Positions 27,604-36,774 of a stretch of 64,000 nt of DNA are shown here, in pieces. Made by a program: the position numbers and the translations under genes. The DNA comes from Tropicibacter naphthalenivorans. GTDB taxonomy: Bacteria; Pseudomonadota; Alphaproteobacteria; Rhodobacterales; Rhodobacteraceae. Each line of letters opens with the position of its first letter. The first letter of the stretch is position 1. The stretch is from contig NZ_FWXX01000005.1 in the NCBI RefSeq assembly GCF_900176475.1, forward strand, positions 62,001-126,000, given 5' to 3'. The notes under the pieces are model-generated. The model had not been told where the DNA came from, searched no databases, and was given only the letters and a program-made list of their open reading frames with translations.

Positions 27604-28241
27604 TGGATCGTCGTACCTGCCTTGCCGCTCTTGGTGCCCTTGTTGCCCTGCCGATGGGGCTCGCCAGCCCGGCCCACGCCGGGGACGGGGCGCTGTACAA
27701 GGACGTGTTTGACCCCAACTCCAGCTTTGTGCGCATCGTCGCGCCGGGCCAGACCTTTGGCAGCATCGACGGCAAGTCGCTGGACGCGCTGACCAACGGG
27801 GTGTCGGGCTATGTCAACGTCATGCCGGGCGCGATCCCGGTGGTGTTCTCGGACGGCAGCCTGGACGTCGAGGTCGCCCCGTCCAAGCACTACACGGTGG
27901 TCAAGATGGAGGGCCAGGAGCCGCAGGTCTTTGAGGACGCGCTGGAACTGAGCCCGGCCAAGGCCGACGTCAGCGTCGTGAACCTGACCACCCAAGGGGA
28001 CGTGAACCTTTATGTGCCGCTGGCCAAGGCGGTGGCGATCAAGGCCGTGCCCGCCGCCGATGTGCGGTCAATTGCGCTCAAGGCGCCCCTGACCTTGGAT
28101 TTCGACCTGCGCAGCGGCGAGGACGCGCTGGCCAGCGTCGCCGCGGTCGAGCTCAAGCGCAAGGCCGGTGTGACCATCGTGCTGAACCAGACCGGCGCGG
28201 GCTATGACGCCTTTGCCGTTGCCAATTCCTACGAACGCTAA
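27600..28241 (+). CDS. algF: alginate O-acetylation protein AlgF
   Basis: 213 residues with signal peptide (~1-28, ending AHAG). The small periplasmic protein opens LYKDVFDPNSSFVRIVAP, a pattern typical of AlgF. The remainder is beta-rich with no catalytic motif. AlgF helps acetyl transfer together with AlgI, AlgJ and AlgX. Start: ATG at 27600 overlapping the algX stop, with a second in-frame ATG at 27603; GGAGG lies upstream inside algX. Position and size support the call. Confidence 0.8.
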   Translation: MMDRRTCLAALGALVALPMGLASPAHAGDGALYKDVFDPNSSFVRIVAPGQTFGSIDGKSLDALTNGVSGYVNVMPGAIPVVFSDGSLDVEVAPSKHYTVVKMEGQEPQVFEDALELSPAKADVSVVNLTTQGDVNLYVPLAKAVAIKAVPAADVRSIALKAPLTLDFDLRSGEDALASVAAVELKRKAGVTIVLNQTGAGYDAFAVANSYER

Positions 28242-28266
28242 CCGCCGCACGGCAAGGAGCCGCCCC

Positions 28267-31044
28267 ATGATACGCCACACTGCGACACGCACCCGCCCTT
28301 GGATCCTGACCATCGCCGCGTCCTGCGGTCTTGTGCTTGGGGCGGGGCAGACCCGGGCCGAGGGCAAGCTGGACTTTCACTTTGCCCCGCCGCAGATCGA
28401 GGTGCAGCCGATCTGCACCGTGCGCCCCCCCGACGAGCAGACCACCGCGCTGTGGCGGGACTGGGACGGCAAGGCCTTGCCGCGCATGGACACCGCGCTG
28501 ATCAAGCGCGACCTCAACCGCCTGCTGCATCTGGACGGGCCGGCCTGGTACGACACCGCGGTGCAGATCATCGACCGTCTCGAAGAGAAAGAGCCGTCCT
28601 TTGCCGGGCAGAATGCGCTGCTGTCGCGGATTGCGGCGATGGAAAAGGCGGGGCGCTACACCGAACTGCGCAAATCCCAGCTGGTGCCGGAACTGGCCGC
28701 CATGGGCGAGACGCTGTCGGGCCGCGCGCTGACCGCGCTGTCGCGGTACTATCGCGATGGCATTGGCATCGACCGGGACGTGGCGCGCGCCGACGCGCTG
28801 CTGGTGCAGGCGGGCTTTTCGGGCAATGCCGATGCGCTCTTGGCGCTGTCGCGCATGGCGGTAGAGGGCAAAGCCCCGGCGGCGTGGGACGTGCCGCTGG
28901 AACTGGCGGTGAGCATGGCCTTCGGCTCTCTCGTGGGGGAGTTGAACCCGACGATCTGCGACCGCACGGCGCGCATCGCGCGTGAGTATCACAACGGGGT
29001 TTTGGTGCAGCAGGACCGGCAGTTGGCCCATGACTGGTTCCGCTTTACCGCCGACCTGGGCGATGCCTACGCGGCGTGGAAGGTGGTCGAATACCATCTC
29101 GAAGCCGAGGAATTCCAAAAGGATAACGCGGTTCTTCTGACCTATCTGACCAAGGCCGCCGACGCAGGCCTGCCCTATGCGCAGATCGAACTGGGCCGCC
29201 TCTACGAGGTCGGATCTCTGGTGCCCCAAGACCTGGACCGCGCGCTGGCGCTGTACGAAAAGGCCGCCAGCATCGGCGAGCGCCCCGGCCTGACGCGCGT
29301 GGCGCTGTTCATCGAACGCTACGCCGATCTTTACCCGCACCTGGCCGAGCGCCGGATCGAAATGTTGCAAGCGCTGACCAAGCTGCCGGACCCGCCCGGC
29401 TGGGCTTTTACCCGCATGGCGCAGATCGTGCTGGATGAAAAGGGCCGCTGGGACGGGGCCGCCGAGGCGCGCGCGCTGCTGGAACGCGCCGCAGCATTGG
29501 GCGATCTGGATGGGATCACCAACCTTGGCCAGTTGATCCTTGCCGATGCCCGCACCGAGGCAGAGTTCAACACCGGCGTGAACCATCTGGCGCGCGGGGT
29601 TGCGGTTTTTGGGGGCGTGACGCCGCTCAAGACGCTGTTCGGTGCCTACAACTGTCAGGCCCCCGACGCGCCACGCATGGCCGAGGCGGGCTATTGGCAC
29701 TACCTCGAAGACGCCACCGCCACCGCCAATTTGCACCTGAGCGCGCAGGAGGTGCTGGAACTGACCCCGCAGGACGATCCCTTGCAGATCGCAACGCTGC
29801 AATCTCACGCCTTGTATGGCCGCCCGACAGCGCTGGCGAGCTGGCTCAAGCTGTTGGAAACAGGCACCTTTGCCGATGCCGAGCAGCGCGCCTTTTGGGA
29901 AGACTACTCGGACCGCTACGCGCATGTGATCGCCGCGCTGGCCAAGCTGGAATTCGAGCTGGCGCAAAGCCGCGAGCAGCGTCTGGCCGCCTTTGGCCTG
30001 CTGCGCGAAGAGTACAAACGCTCTGGCCCGTCGGCGGCGCTCGCGCTGGCGCAGGCGCTGCTGGACAGCCGCCTGCTGGACGATCCCGAACTGGCCGCGC
30101 AGGGCCGGGCCGAGGCGCAGACCCTGCTGGCGGACATCGCAGCGCTGGGCAACGGCAAGGCGATCGAACTGCTCGCGGGCTTTGAGGACACGCCCGAAGG
30201 CCGCCGGGCGGTCTTTGACACCTACCGCGAGGTGATCGACCGCAACGGCGATTTCTGGGCGATGCTGTTCGCGGCGCCCATGGTCGAGGGGGCTGCGCGG
30301 GACAAGGTCTTGCGCCGGGCGCGGGGGCTGATGTCCTGCGACTACAAGAACGCGATGCTGATGGCGAACATCCACCGCAAGGTTGGCGAGCGCGACGCCT
30401 ATGCCCATTGGGTCGAGGTGGCCGCCACCCTGACCGAGGACAACGCCTGGGCGATGACCGATCTGGCGCGGGCCAAGCTGGACCTCTACCAAGGCGCCGC
30501 CGCTACAGAGGTGCAACCGCTGCTGCGCACCGCCTTTGCCATGGGGGATGCGGCTGCGGGGCGCGAGCTGTTCCAGCTGCACATCGACGAAGGCTATCCG
30601 ACCTATGATCCCACCGCTGCCGTGCGGATGATCGAAGCGGCCATGGAGACCGAGCAAAGCGATCTGCTGGTGGGCTATCTGGGCCGCTACCGCAAGTCGG
30701 ACCCCGCCACCCGCCAAGCGATTGAGGCACAGCTGGACCTGCCGCAGGTGCTGCTGACCTCTGCGGGCTATGGCGATGTCTATTCCATGCGCAGCTACGG
30801 TCAATATTTGACCGCAAACGCCAAAACGCCCGCTGATCTGACCCAAGCGACCGATTGGCTGCGACAGGCGGCAGAGTGGGGCGATACAACGGCGATGGCG
30901 GAATACGGCGAGGCGCTGGCCTTTGGCATTGGCGTGCCGCCCAACCCGTCGCTGGCGCTGGTTTGGCTGGAACGCGCCGCCGCGGGCGGCAGCACCAAGT
31001 CGGCCGAGATCACCCGTCTCGTGCGTCTGAGCCAAGGAGGATAA
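28267..31044 (+). CDS. algK: very large AlgK-like TPR/Sel1-repeat exported protein
   Basis: 925 residues with signal sequence (~12-36, ending QTRAEG). Almost the whole length is Sel1/TPR-type helical repeats, for example SRYYRDGIGIDRDVARADALLVQAG, LPYAQIELGRLYEVG, AEYGEALAFGIGVPP and SLALVWLERAAAGGS. AlgK of Pseudomonas is an outer-membrane TPR lipoprotein of about half this size that anchors the AlgE porin. A Cys at ~20 (TIAASCG) resembles a lipobox but lacks Leu/Val/Ile at -3. The N-terminal PICTVRPPDEQT segment is not recognised. No beta-barrel is seen. GGAG before ATG 28267 fixes the start. AlgK function is inferred from repeats and context. Confidence 0.7.
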   Translation: MIRHTATRTRPWILTIAASCGLVLGAGQTRAEGKLDFHFAPPQIEVQPICTVRPPDEQTTALWRDWDGKALPRMDTALIKRDLNRLLHLDGPAWYDTAVQIIDRLEEKEPSFAGQNALLSRIAAMEKAGRYTELRKSQLVPELAAMGETLSGRALTALSRYYRDGIGIDRDVARADALLVQAGFSGNADALLALSRMAVEGKAPAAWDVPLELAVSMAFGSLVGELNPTICDRTARIAREYHNGVLVQQDRQLAHDWFRFTADLGDAYAAWKVVEYHLEAEEFQKDNAVLLTYLTKAADAGLPYAQIELGRLYEVGSLVPQDLDRALALYEKAASIGERPGLTRVALFIERYADLYPHLAERRIEMLQALTKLPDPPGWAFTRMAQIVLDEKGRWDGAAEARALLERAAALGDLDGITNLGQLILADARTEAEFNTGVNHLARGVAVFGGVTPLKTLFGAYNCQAPDAPRMAEAGYWHYLEDATATANLHLSAQEVLELTPQDDPLQIATLQSHALYGRPTALASWLKLLETGTFADAEQRAFWEDYSDRYAHVIAALAKLEFELAQSREQRLAAFGLLREEYKRSGPSAALALAQALLDSRLLDDPELAAQGRAEAQTLLADIAALGNGKAIELLAGFEDTPEGRRAVFDTYREVIDRNGDFWAMLFAAPMVEGAARDKVLRRARGLMSCDYKNAMLMANIHRKVGERDAYAHWVEVAATLTEDNAWAMTDLARAKLDLYQGAAATEVQPLLRTAFAMGDAAAGRELFQLHIDEGYPTYDPTAAVRMIEAAMETEQSDLLVGYLGRYRKSDPATRQAIEAQLDLPQVLLTSAGYGDVYSMRSYGQYLTANAKTPADLTQATDWLRQAAEWGDTTAMAEYGEALAFGIGVPPNPSLALVWLERAAAGGSTKSAEITRLVRLSQGG

Positions 31045-31047
31045 GCG

Positions 31048-32061
31048 ATGAAACGATGTTTGGCCCTGATCCCGATGTGTTGCGCGCTGGCAGGCCCGGC
31101 GCTGGCCAATTGCGCCGCCGCGCCCGACCCGGTCATCTCGCTTGACTATGGCAGCCGCTATCAGGACGGCGACAGCTCTCGGTCGACCCTGGACGAAGAC
31201 AGCAACGCGGCGGTGAACGACGCGCTGCGCCCGGTGGATGACTTCATCCGCGATCTGGCCAGTGCCAGCGACGACGTGCTGCGCGGCGGGGCAAAAGCGC
31301 AAGAAACCGCCGATTGCGTGATCGCGCAAATCGCCGATTGGGCGCGCGCCGATGCGCTGTCCGATCTGGGCAGCTTTACCGCGCGGCTCTCGGTAGGCGC
31401 GCGCATCTCTGGCATCGCCGAGGCCTACCGGCAGGTGCGCCCCTTTGCCAGCGACCTCAGCGCGGCGACCACCATCGAGGACTGGCTGCACGCCCGCGCC
31501 ACAGAGCAGCTGGCGTTCTGGGAAAAAGAGGCCACCACCGGCGCGCGGGTGGGCAACCTGCGCGGCTGGGCGGCGCTGGCGCTGCTGAACGTGGGCGAGG
31601 TCACGGGGGACGATGCGCTGGTGGCCTGGGCCTCTGCCTCGGCGGTGCGTATCCTGTGCACCGCGCGCGCGGACGGCAGCCTGCCGCAGGAAACCAAGCG
31701 CGGCGCCTACGGGTTGCACTACCAGTTTCACGCGCTGTCGCCGCTGACCACCATCGCCGCGCGGCTGGATGGTGTGGGCCGGCCAATCACCGGGCTGTGC
31801 GGCGACGCGTTGCAGCGCGTGGTGGCCTATGCCTTTGCCGATTATGACGCGGGCGGGGCGCTGACCAAGGGCTATTCCGGCAAGGATCAATCCTACTTTG
31901 ACGGCACCGAAAGCCTTGAGCCGCACGAGCTGGCCTTTTTGCCCGCCTACCTGCGGCTGTTCCCCGGTAGCCCGCTGGTGACGCGGGCCAACGCGCTGGA
32001 AACGCTGTCGAATTCCAAGCTGGGCGGCAATCAGAGGCTGCTTTGGGATCCTGAAAGCTAG
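31048..32061 (+). CDS. algL: AlgL-like alginate lyase (family PL5), key His replaced
   Basis: 337 residues with signal peptide (~1-20). The fold-defining text of periplasmic AlgL is present: ISLDYGSRYQ near the start, GNLRGWAALALLNVGEVTGDDAL, and LPQETKRGAYGLHYQFHALSPLTTIAA. The last matches the ELKR.......YH..AL.PL of PL5 lyases and keeps the Arg (~218) and catalytic Tyr (225). In known AlgL the first stretch is NNHSYW with a catalytic His; here it is GN-Leu171-RGW, so that His is missing. The protein may be weakened, altered in specificity or structural. It is the last gene of the cluster, four bases after the algK-like gene. Confidence 0.78.
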   Translation: MKRCLALIPMCCALAGPALANCAAAPDPVISLDYGSRYQDGDSSRSTLDEDSNAAVNDALRPVDDFIRDLASASDDVLRGGAKAQETADCVIAQIADWARADALSDLGSFTARLSVGARISGIAEAYRQVRPFASDLSAATTIEDWLHARATEQLAFWEKEATTGARVGNLRGWAALALLNVGEVTGDDALVAWASASAVRILCTARADGSLPQETKRGAYGLHYQFHALSPLTTIAARLDGVGRPITGLCGDALQRVVAYAFADYDAGGALTKGYSGKDQSYFDGTESLEPHELAFLPAYLRLFPGSPLVTRANALETLSNSKLGGNQRLLWDPES

Positions 32062-32077
32062 GACACCCAAGGTGTCC
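32061..32077. terminator. hairpin between convergent algL and beta-helix genes
   Basis: Perfect 7-bp stem GGACACC-caa-GGTGTCC starting at the last base of algL. It lies in the 23-base gap between converging genes and could stop transcription from both sides, though no T run follows. Confidence 0.5.
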
Positions 32078-32084
32078 GGGGCGC

Positions 32085-34139
32085 TTAGGCGAAATCGTCC
32101 AGCCCCAGACCCAGCAGCATGATCGCCTCGGATCCCCAGGCGATGCGCAGCGCCTCTGCGTCATCAAACAGCACTTCGCTGATGCCCAGACCCGTGCCCT
32201 CGGCGCTGCCGCCGTCCAGCCAGTCGGCCAGCGCCACGTTCGCCTCTGGACCGGCGCTGTTGAAGATCAGCGTATCGCCCTCGGCAAGGGTAAAGTCGAC
32301 CGCCACGTCGCCATCCCCGTCGATCACAAAGGTGTCGGCCCCGTCGCCGCCGTCCAGCACATCCTGCCCCGCGCCACCGGTCAGCGTGTCGTCGCCGGTC
32401 ATGCCGAACAGCATGTCGTCGCCATCGCCGCCAAGCATCACATCGTCGCCGCCGCGCCCAAGCAGGCGGTCATTGCCGCCGCGCCCTTCGATGCGGTCGC
32501 TGCCTGCGCCGGTCATCACGTGGTTGTTCAGCCCCGAGCCAATCACCGTGATCGCCTCTGTGCCGCTGTAGTTCGCCGCCTCCAGCGCTTCGCCCATGCG
32601 GATCGACCCGGGAATCTGCGCCCGTTCCCAGCCATCGCTGCCTTGGATCAGCGGCAGGTCGGCGTATTGCCCGTCGGCCACTTCGCCGATCACAGAGGTC
32701 ACGGCCAGCTGCTCGTCGAGCGTGTCGATGTCCAGCGTCCCATCGGCAAAGATCACCGTCTCGACCGAGGTCAACGTGGTGCTGGACAGCATGTCCCACA
32801 GCACAACGCTGTCACCGTCGCGGGTGATGTTCAGGTCGGCCAAGGCGCGCTCTGTCACAAAGGTATCGACGCCAGAGCCGCCGTCGATCACGTCCAGCCC
32901 GCCCATGCCGTGCACCGTGTCGTGGCCCGATCCCAGATCGGCGCTGTCGTTGCCGGTGTTCAGATAGACCGTGTCCGCCGCCCCGCGCGTGATGATCATC
33001 GAGCCGTTTTCCGTCGCGAATACAAGGTCTTGGCGCACGGTGGCGGCGACTTCTCCAAAGGTGACGGTGTTGGCGGCGATGTCGGTGGGCGCGCCATAAC
33101 GCTCGCCCTCGTTGAAGAACAGGTTGGAGGCCATGTAATCGGCCTCGGCCTCGGTGCGGACAGAGCGGTCGACGATCACCGTGTTGCCGGTGTCGCGCCC
33201 GCCGTGAAAGTTGATGTCGCGGTTGGTGTCGCGCACGTGCAGCAGGTTGCCAATGGCGGTGTTCCAAGAGCCAAAGACCACCGCGTGGCGGGTGTCCATC
33301 AAGGTCAGGTCGGTCAGGTCGCTGTCGACCACGTTGCGCAGCCAGACCGCATAGCCATTGCCGCCCGACCCCTTGTTGTGCGCGCCAGAGACCTCTAGCC
33401 CGGTGACGGTGATGCCGATGCTGTCGTCCAGCGTCAGCCCGTGCGAGGCGGGGTTGAGGATTTCGATGTCGCTCAGGGTGCTGTCCTGCGCCCCGGCGAC
33501 CACGATGGCCGAGCTGCGCTTGGCGTCATAGACGGTGTTGGAAAACAGCGACGGGTCGGCCACGCCCAGACCGCTATCAAAGGTAAAGCCCGAGAGCGTG
33601 ACATTCTCGACCATGTCCTGCACCCGGACGGTGGTCAGCGCGGCGGCGTGGTCAAAGACCGTCTCGCGCGAGAGGGTGACGGTGTCGCCATCCACCGCGA
33701 CGACCTGCGCCAGCATGGTGCGCAGCGGCATGTCCTTGCGCCAGAGCGTGTCGCCGATGGCGTCGAAAAACGCGTCTGTGTTCGCGGTCTCAATCCCCAG
33801 CGTGTCGCCGACCTGCACGCCATGCCCGGCCGCCAGCACCAGCTGCGTGCCGCCTTGGCTTGCATCCTGCGCCAGCGTCGTTTCCGCGCGCACCTGCGTG
33901 TCATACAGCGCGTGCCCGATCTGAAAGGCTGCCTCGCCAATCGCGCCAATGGCCATGGTGATCACCGTATCGCCGCTGCCCGCGCCCAAGACGGTGATGT
34001 CCGAGCGGTCGATGACCACGGTCGTCTCGAAGGTGTACACGCCTGCGGCAAGCCGAAGTTCGGTGCCAGCCTCGGCTGTGTCGATGAGGGCTTGGATGTC
34101 TGCCGCCGAAGCGCCAGCGGCGATGTCAAAATGGGTCAT
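32085..34139 (-). CDS. secreted RTX right-handed beta-helix protein
   Basis: 684 residues, no signal peptide. Residues ~1-395 are a parallel beta-helix of the polysaccharide-active type, opening ADIQALIDTAEAGTELRLAAGVYTF as in C5-epimerases and lyases. It continues with strand repeats such as NPASHGLTLDDSIGITVTGLEV and a conserved-looking DINFHGGRDTGN. RTX nonapeptides follow (~400-430 and ~555-610, LLGRGGDDVMLGGDGDDMLFG), then a typical type I secretion tail. It has the architecture of Azotobacter AlgE epimerases, but the YGFDPH catalytic motif is not seen, so epimerase, lyase and structural roles all remain open. Position against algL suggests action on the secreted polymer. Confidence 0.72.
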   Translation of the reverse strand: MTHFDIAAGASAADIQALIDTAEAGTELRLAAGVYTFETTVVIDRSDITVLGAGSGDTVITMAIGAIGEAAFQIGHALYDTQVRAETTLAQDASQGGTQLVLAAGHGVQVGDTLGIETANTDAFFDAIGDTLWRKDMPLRTMLAQVVAVDGDTVTLSRETVFDHAAALTTVRVQDMVENVTLSGFTFDSGLGVADPSLFSNTVYDAKRSSAIVVAGAQDSTLSDIEILNPASHGLTLDDSIGITVTGLEVSGAHNKGSGGNGYAVWLRNVVDSDLTDLTLMDTRHAVVFGSWNTAIGNLLHVRDTNRDINFHGGRDTGNTVIVDRSVRTEAEADYMASNLFFNEGERYGAPTDIAANTVTFGEVAATVRQDLVFATENGSMIITRGAADTVYLNTGNDSADLGSGHDTVHGMGGLDVIDGGSGVDTFVTERALADLNITRDGDSVVLWDMLSSTTLTSVETVIFADGTLDIDTLDEQLAVTSVIGEVADGQYADLPLIQGSDGWERAQIPGSIRMGEALEAANYSGTEAITVIGSGLNNHVMTGAGSDRIEGRGGNDRLLGRGGDDVMLGGDGDDMLFGMTGDDTLTGGAGQDVLDGGDGADTFVIDGDGDVAVDFTLAEGDTLIFNSAGPEANVALADWLDGGSAEGTGLGISEVLFDDAEALRIAWGSEAIMLLGLGLDDFA

Positions 34140-34481
34140 GATGTGCGTCAGATCCGTTTCTAGCGATGGGTTATCCGTGAATTTCTTGTTGGTTGACCCG
34201 TAAATTCGGCAAAAACATGACTGCGGACTGAACTTTCAAATTGGACTTTCGACGATTGTAACGACCTGAATGCACTGCATAATTTTTCAGGTTTCGCCCG
34301 AAAATTGGGCGCGTAACTGCTGTGCGGATGGTGAAATTTAAGGCTGTGTTCACATGTGTTCCGCTCAACCTCTGGGCGGGGTTGGTGCGGGGCATCGGCG
34401 AGGGTGTCGTGGGAGAGGTTTGTCTTCTTTGGGTTTTAATGAATTGGAGTTATCTACAAAAGCGTGCATTTAATCACATGC
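34140..34481. other. AT-rich intergenic region upstream of beta-helix gene
   Basis: About 340 bases with no credible gene. It must contain the leftward promoter of the beta-helix gene. It also holds an inverted repeat CGCCC-gaaaatt-GGGCG around 34298-34314. A + strand open frame (34322-34666) crosses the end of the phytase-like gene and has no ribosome site. Confidence 0.5.
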
Positions 34482-34515
34482 AAAAAGCGCGGCACCTTTT
34501 GTTGGGTGTCGCGCT
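34482..34515 (-). terminator. terminator of phytase-like gene
   Basis: On the - strand AGCGCGACACC pairs with GGTGCCGCGCT (one mismatch) and is followed by a run of T (A at 34482-34486 on the + strand). It lies 25 bases after the stop of the phytase-like gene. Confidence 0.75.
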
Positions 34516-34539
34516 GATTTTGATCAACCTAAAGGTGTC

Positions 34540-36732
34540 TTACATCTTGCCGATGGTCCAGAAGTACGACTCACCCGAGCTGTCGTCGACACCGTCATTG
34601 TCGGTCACAAGCCAGCCGCGCCCATCGGCGTCGATGGCAAACCCTTCTACCTTGTCTTGGATATAGCCGTTCCAAGCGCCCAGATCGGGGATCAGATCGC
34701 GCACCAGCTCTTTGGTCACCACCGGCAGCTCGCCGCCCAAGGGCGCGGGCGTCAGACCTTCCAGCGCCACGCGGGTCAGCTGCTTGACCGCTGCCGCGCC
34801 GCCGATCTGGTTGTCGCGCTCGATGATATAAAGATAGCCGTCATGCGCCTCGATTTCCGACAGGCCGACCCAGCCTGTGTCCGGGACAGTTTTGTTCGCC
34901 CCTACCGCTTCGCTACTTGAGGGGGCTTCGGTCGGGTAGGTGACTGCGCCCCATTCCTGCGTTTCAAGGTTGTAGGCCAGCAGCTTCACGTCGTTCCCGG
35001 CGTCATCACCCCAGTTGCGCTGGATGGCGATCCACAGGGTGTCGCCAACGCGGGTCACGCCTTCGGCCCCGAACCGCTTTTCATGCGCCAGCAGCTCGGC
35101 CGGAAAGGGGATTTCCTTTTTGATCTCGCCCTTGGCGTTCACGTTATACAGGCCATGCGGGATCATGCGATCGGTGCGGCCTTCGGAGGCGATCCAGAAG
35201 CCGCCCTTGCCGTCGGTGGTGATGCCTTCCATGTCCAGCTTTTGCGCCGGGCGCCCGCCGCGCGTGATGTCGATGGCGCGGGTGATGCGGGCCGGGGTCT
35301 GGCTCGGGTCGATTTCAAAGATGCGCGGCTGGTAGCCGTAAAAGCTGTCGTTCACCGCATAGATCATGCCCTGATCCGCGACCATGCCGGACAGCGCGCC
35401 CCAGCCGATCAGGGTGTCTGCGCCTGCGGAGGTCAGGGTCGGGTAGGCCGCCGGGGCGTCTTGGTATTCATACAGCGTCACATGAGAGCGCACGCCGCCG
35501 TCCTCGATCAGGTCTTTTTCGTTGGCGATGGCGAGCAGGTTGCGTCCGGGGATGGCAATCGCTCCTTCGGGGGCGATGGCGGTGGGCAGCAGTTGCGTGA
35601 ACTGCGGGGCCGCCGGGTTGGTCACGTCATAGACGCTGATGGTGGACGAGCGTTCGCCCAGCACAAAGGCAAAAGTCTTGTCGCCGAAGGTGGCGACCTC
35701 CATGCCCTCGGGCTCGACCCCTTTGGCGTCCGAGCGTTTGTCGGGGTAGTGGCCGGCCTGAATGATCGGCGTTTCAGAGGCGTTGGCGGATTCCCAGACC
35801 ACGGTGCCGTCCTTGTGGAAGACGGTGATGCCGCGCGATCCGCCGTCCATGTCGCCTTCGTTCGCGGTCATGAAGTGGTCGTCGTCCAGCCATTGCACGC
35901 CGTCGGGTTCGCGCAGGCGGCCCGCTTGGCGCTCGTTGAAGATCAACGCGCCGCGCTCATCGGTGGCGTCGATGCCATCCAGATCGACCGCGCCCGCCGA
36001 GAACTGGCTGCGGACGGTGCCATCGGTGTTCAGCACCACGAGGGCGTTGTTTTCCTGCAAGGTCACAACCAGCTCGCCCAAAGCGTTGAAATCGACGAAC
36101 TCGGGCTCGGGGTCTTGGGGCGCGATGTCGGTCAGGCCGGTGACGTCGATCTTTTGCAGGCTGTCACAGGCCAGCGTTTCGTCCTGCACGCTAAGGGTGA
36201 CCACATAGCCCGCGGGCAGCTGGCCGACGCGGCCATCGCCGAGATTTTCGTCGCGCTCATTCTCAATGGCAACGGCGATGCGGTCCCCGGCTGCGGTGTG
36301 ATCGGTGGAATCGGGCTGGCCGCCCAGATCGCACTCGCCGGTGATCGCTTGGGTGGACAGGTCGATGGACAGGATCTTGCCCGAAGGGGCGGTGTAGGAG
36401 TCAGACGTGTTCACCGCGACGAAAGCGGTGTTGCCAATGACGGTGACAGAGGTCGGCTCGCCGCCCACATCGACATGGCCCAAGGGCGCAGGGGCTGCGG
36501 GGTCGGTGATGTCGATCAGGCCGATCACGCCAAGCGGGCTGTCGGTATAGACCAGCGTCATGCCATCCGCCGAGGCCCCGATGATCTCGGCCGAGCTTTC
36601 CTCGGCGGCGCGATCGCCATTGTTCAAGGGCGTGGCAAAGCTGGAAATCCGGTTAAAGCTCATCTCTTGGGCCGAGACCGCCGTCGCCATCAGGGCAACG
36701 GCGGAGACCATCGGCAGCGTCATCTTGGACAT
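34540..36732 (-). CDS. esterase-like activity of phytase family protein, exported
   Basis: 730 residues with signal peptide (~1-21, ending AVSAQ). The N-terminal half is a beta-propeller with repeats such as GEPTSVTVIGNTAFVAVNTS and PEGMEVATFGDKTFAFVLGERSSTISVYDVTNPAAP. The C-terminal half has the phytase-like/esterase-like pattern (LSGMVADQGMIYAVND, LDMEGITTDGKGGFWIASEG, KVEGFAIDADGRGWLVTDNDG). Likely role: periplasmic or secreted release of phosphate from organic esters. ATG 36732 has AGGAAA at the right distance; an extension to 36912 would run through the Pho box and is rejected. The upstream site supports induction by phosphate starvation. The exact substrate is unknown. Confidence 0.82.
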   Translation of the reverse strand: MSKMTLPMVSAVALMATAVSAQEMSFNRISSFATPLNNGDRAAEESSAEIIGASADGMTLVYTDSPLGVIGLIDITDPAAPAPLGHVDVGGEPTSVTVIGNTAFVAVNTSDSYTAPSGKILSIDLSTQAITGECDLGGQPDSTDHTAAGDRIAVAIENERDENLGDGRVGQLPAGYVVTLSVQDETLACDSLQKIDVTGLTDIAPQDPEPEFVDFNALGELVVTLQENNALVVLNTDGTVRSQFSAGAVDLDGIDATDERGALIFNERQAGRLREPDGVQWLDDDHFMTANEGDMDGGSRGITVFHKDGTVVWESANASETPIIQAGHYPDKRSDAKGVEPEGMEVATFGDKTFAFVLGERSSTISVYDVTNPAAPQFTQLLPTAIAPEGAIAIPGRNLLAIANEKDLIEDGGVRSHVTLYEYQDAPAAYPTLTSAGADTLIGWGALSGMVADQGMIYAVNDSFYGYQPRIFEIDPSQTPARITRAIDITRGGRPAQKLDMEGITTDGKGGFWIASEGRTDRMIPHGLYNVNAKGEIKKEIPFPAELLAHEKRFGAEGVTRVGDTLWIAIQRNWGDDAGNDVKLLAYNLETQEWGAVTYPTEAPSSSEAVGANKTVPDTGWVGLSEIEAHDGYLYIIERDNQIGGAAAVKQLTRVALEGLTPAPLGGELPVVTKELVRDLIPDLGAWNGYIQDKVEGFAIDADGRGWLVTDNDGVDDSSGESYFWTIGKM

Positions 36733-36774
36733 CGGGGTCACTTTCCTATGGGTCGTTTGTCCGGCGTGTCTTGC

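Noticed and set aside
32085-34139. Calling the RTX beta-helix an AlgE-type C5-epimerase
   Set aside because: The YGFDPH catalytic motif could not be found, so only the fold and secretion type are claimed.
34322-34666. 114-codon + strand frame
   Set aside because: Overlaps the terminator and the end of the phytase-like gene, no ribosome site, no recognisable product.
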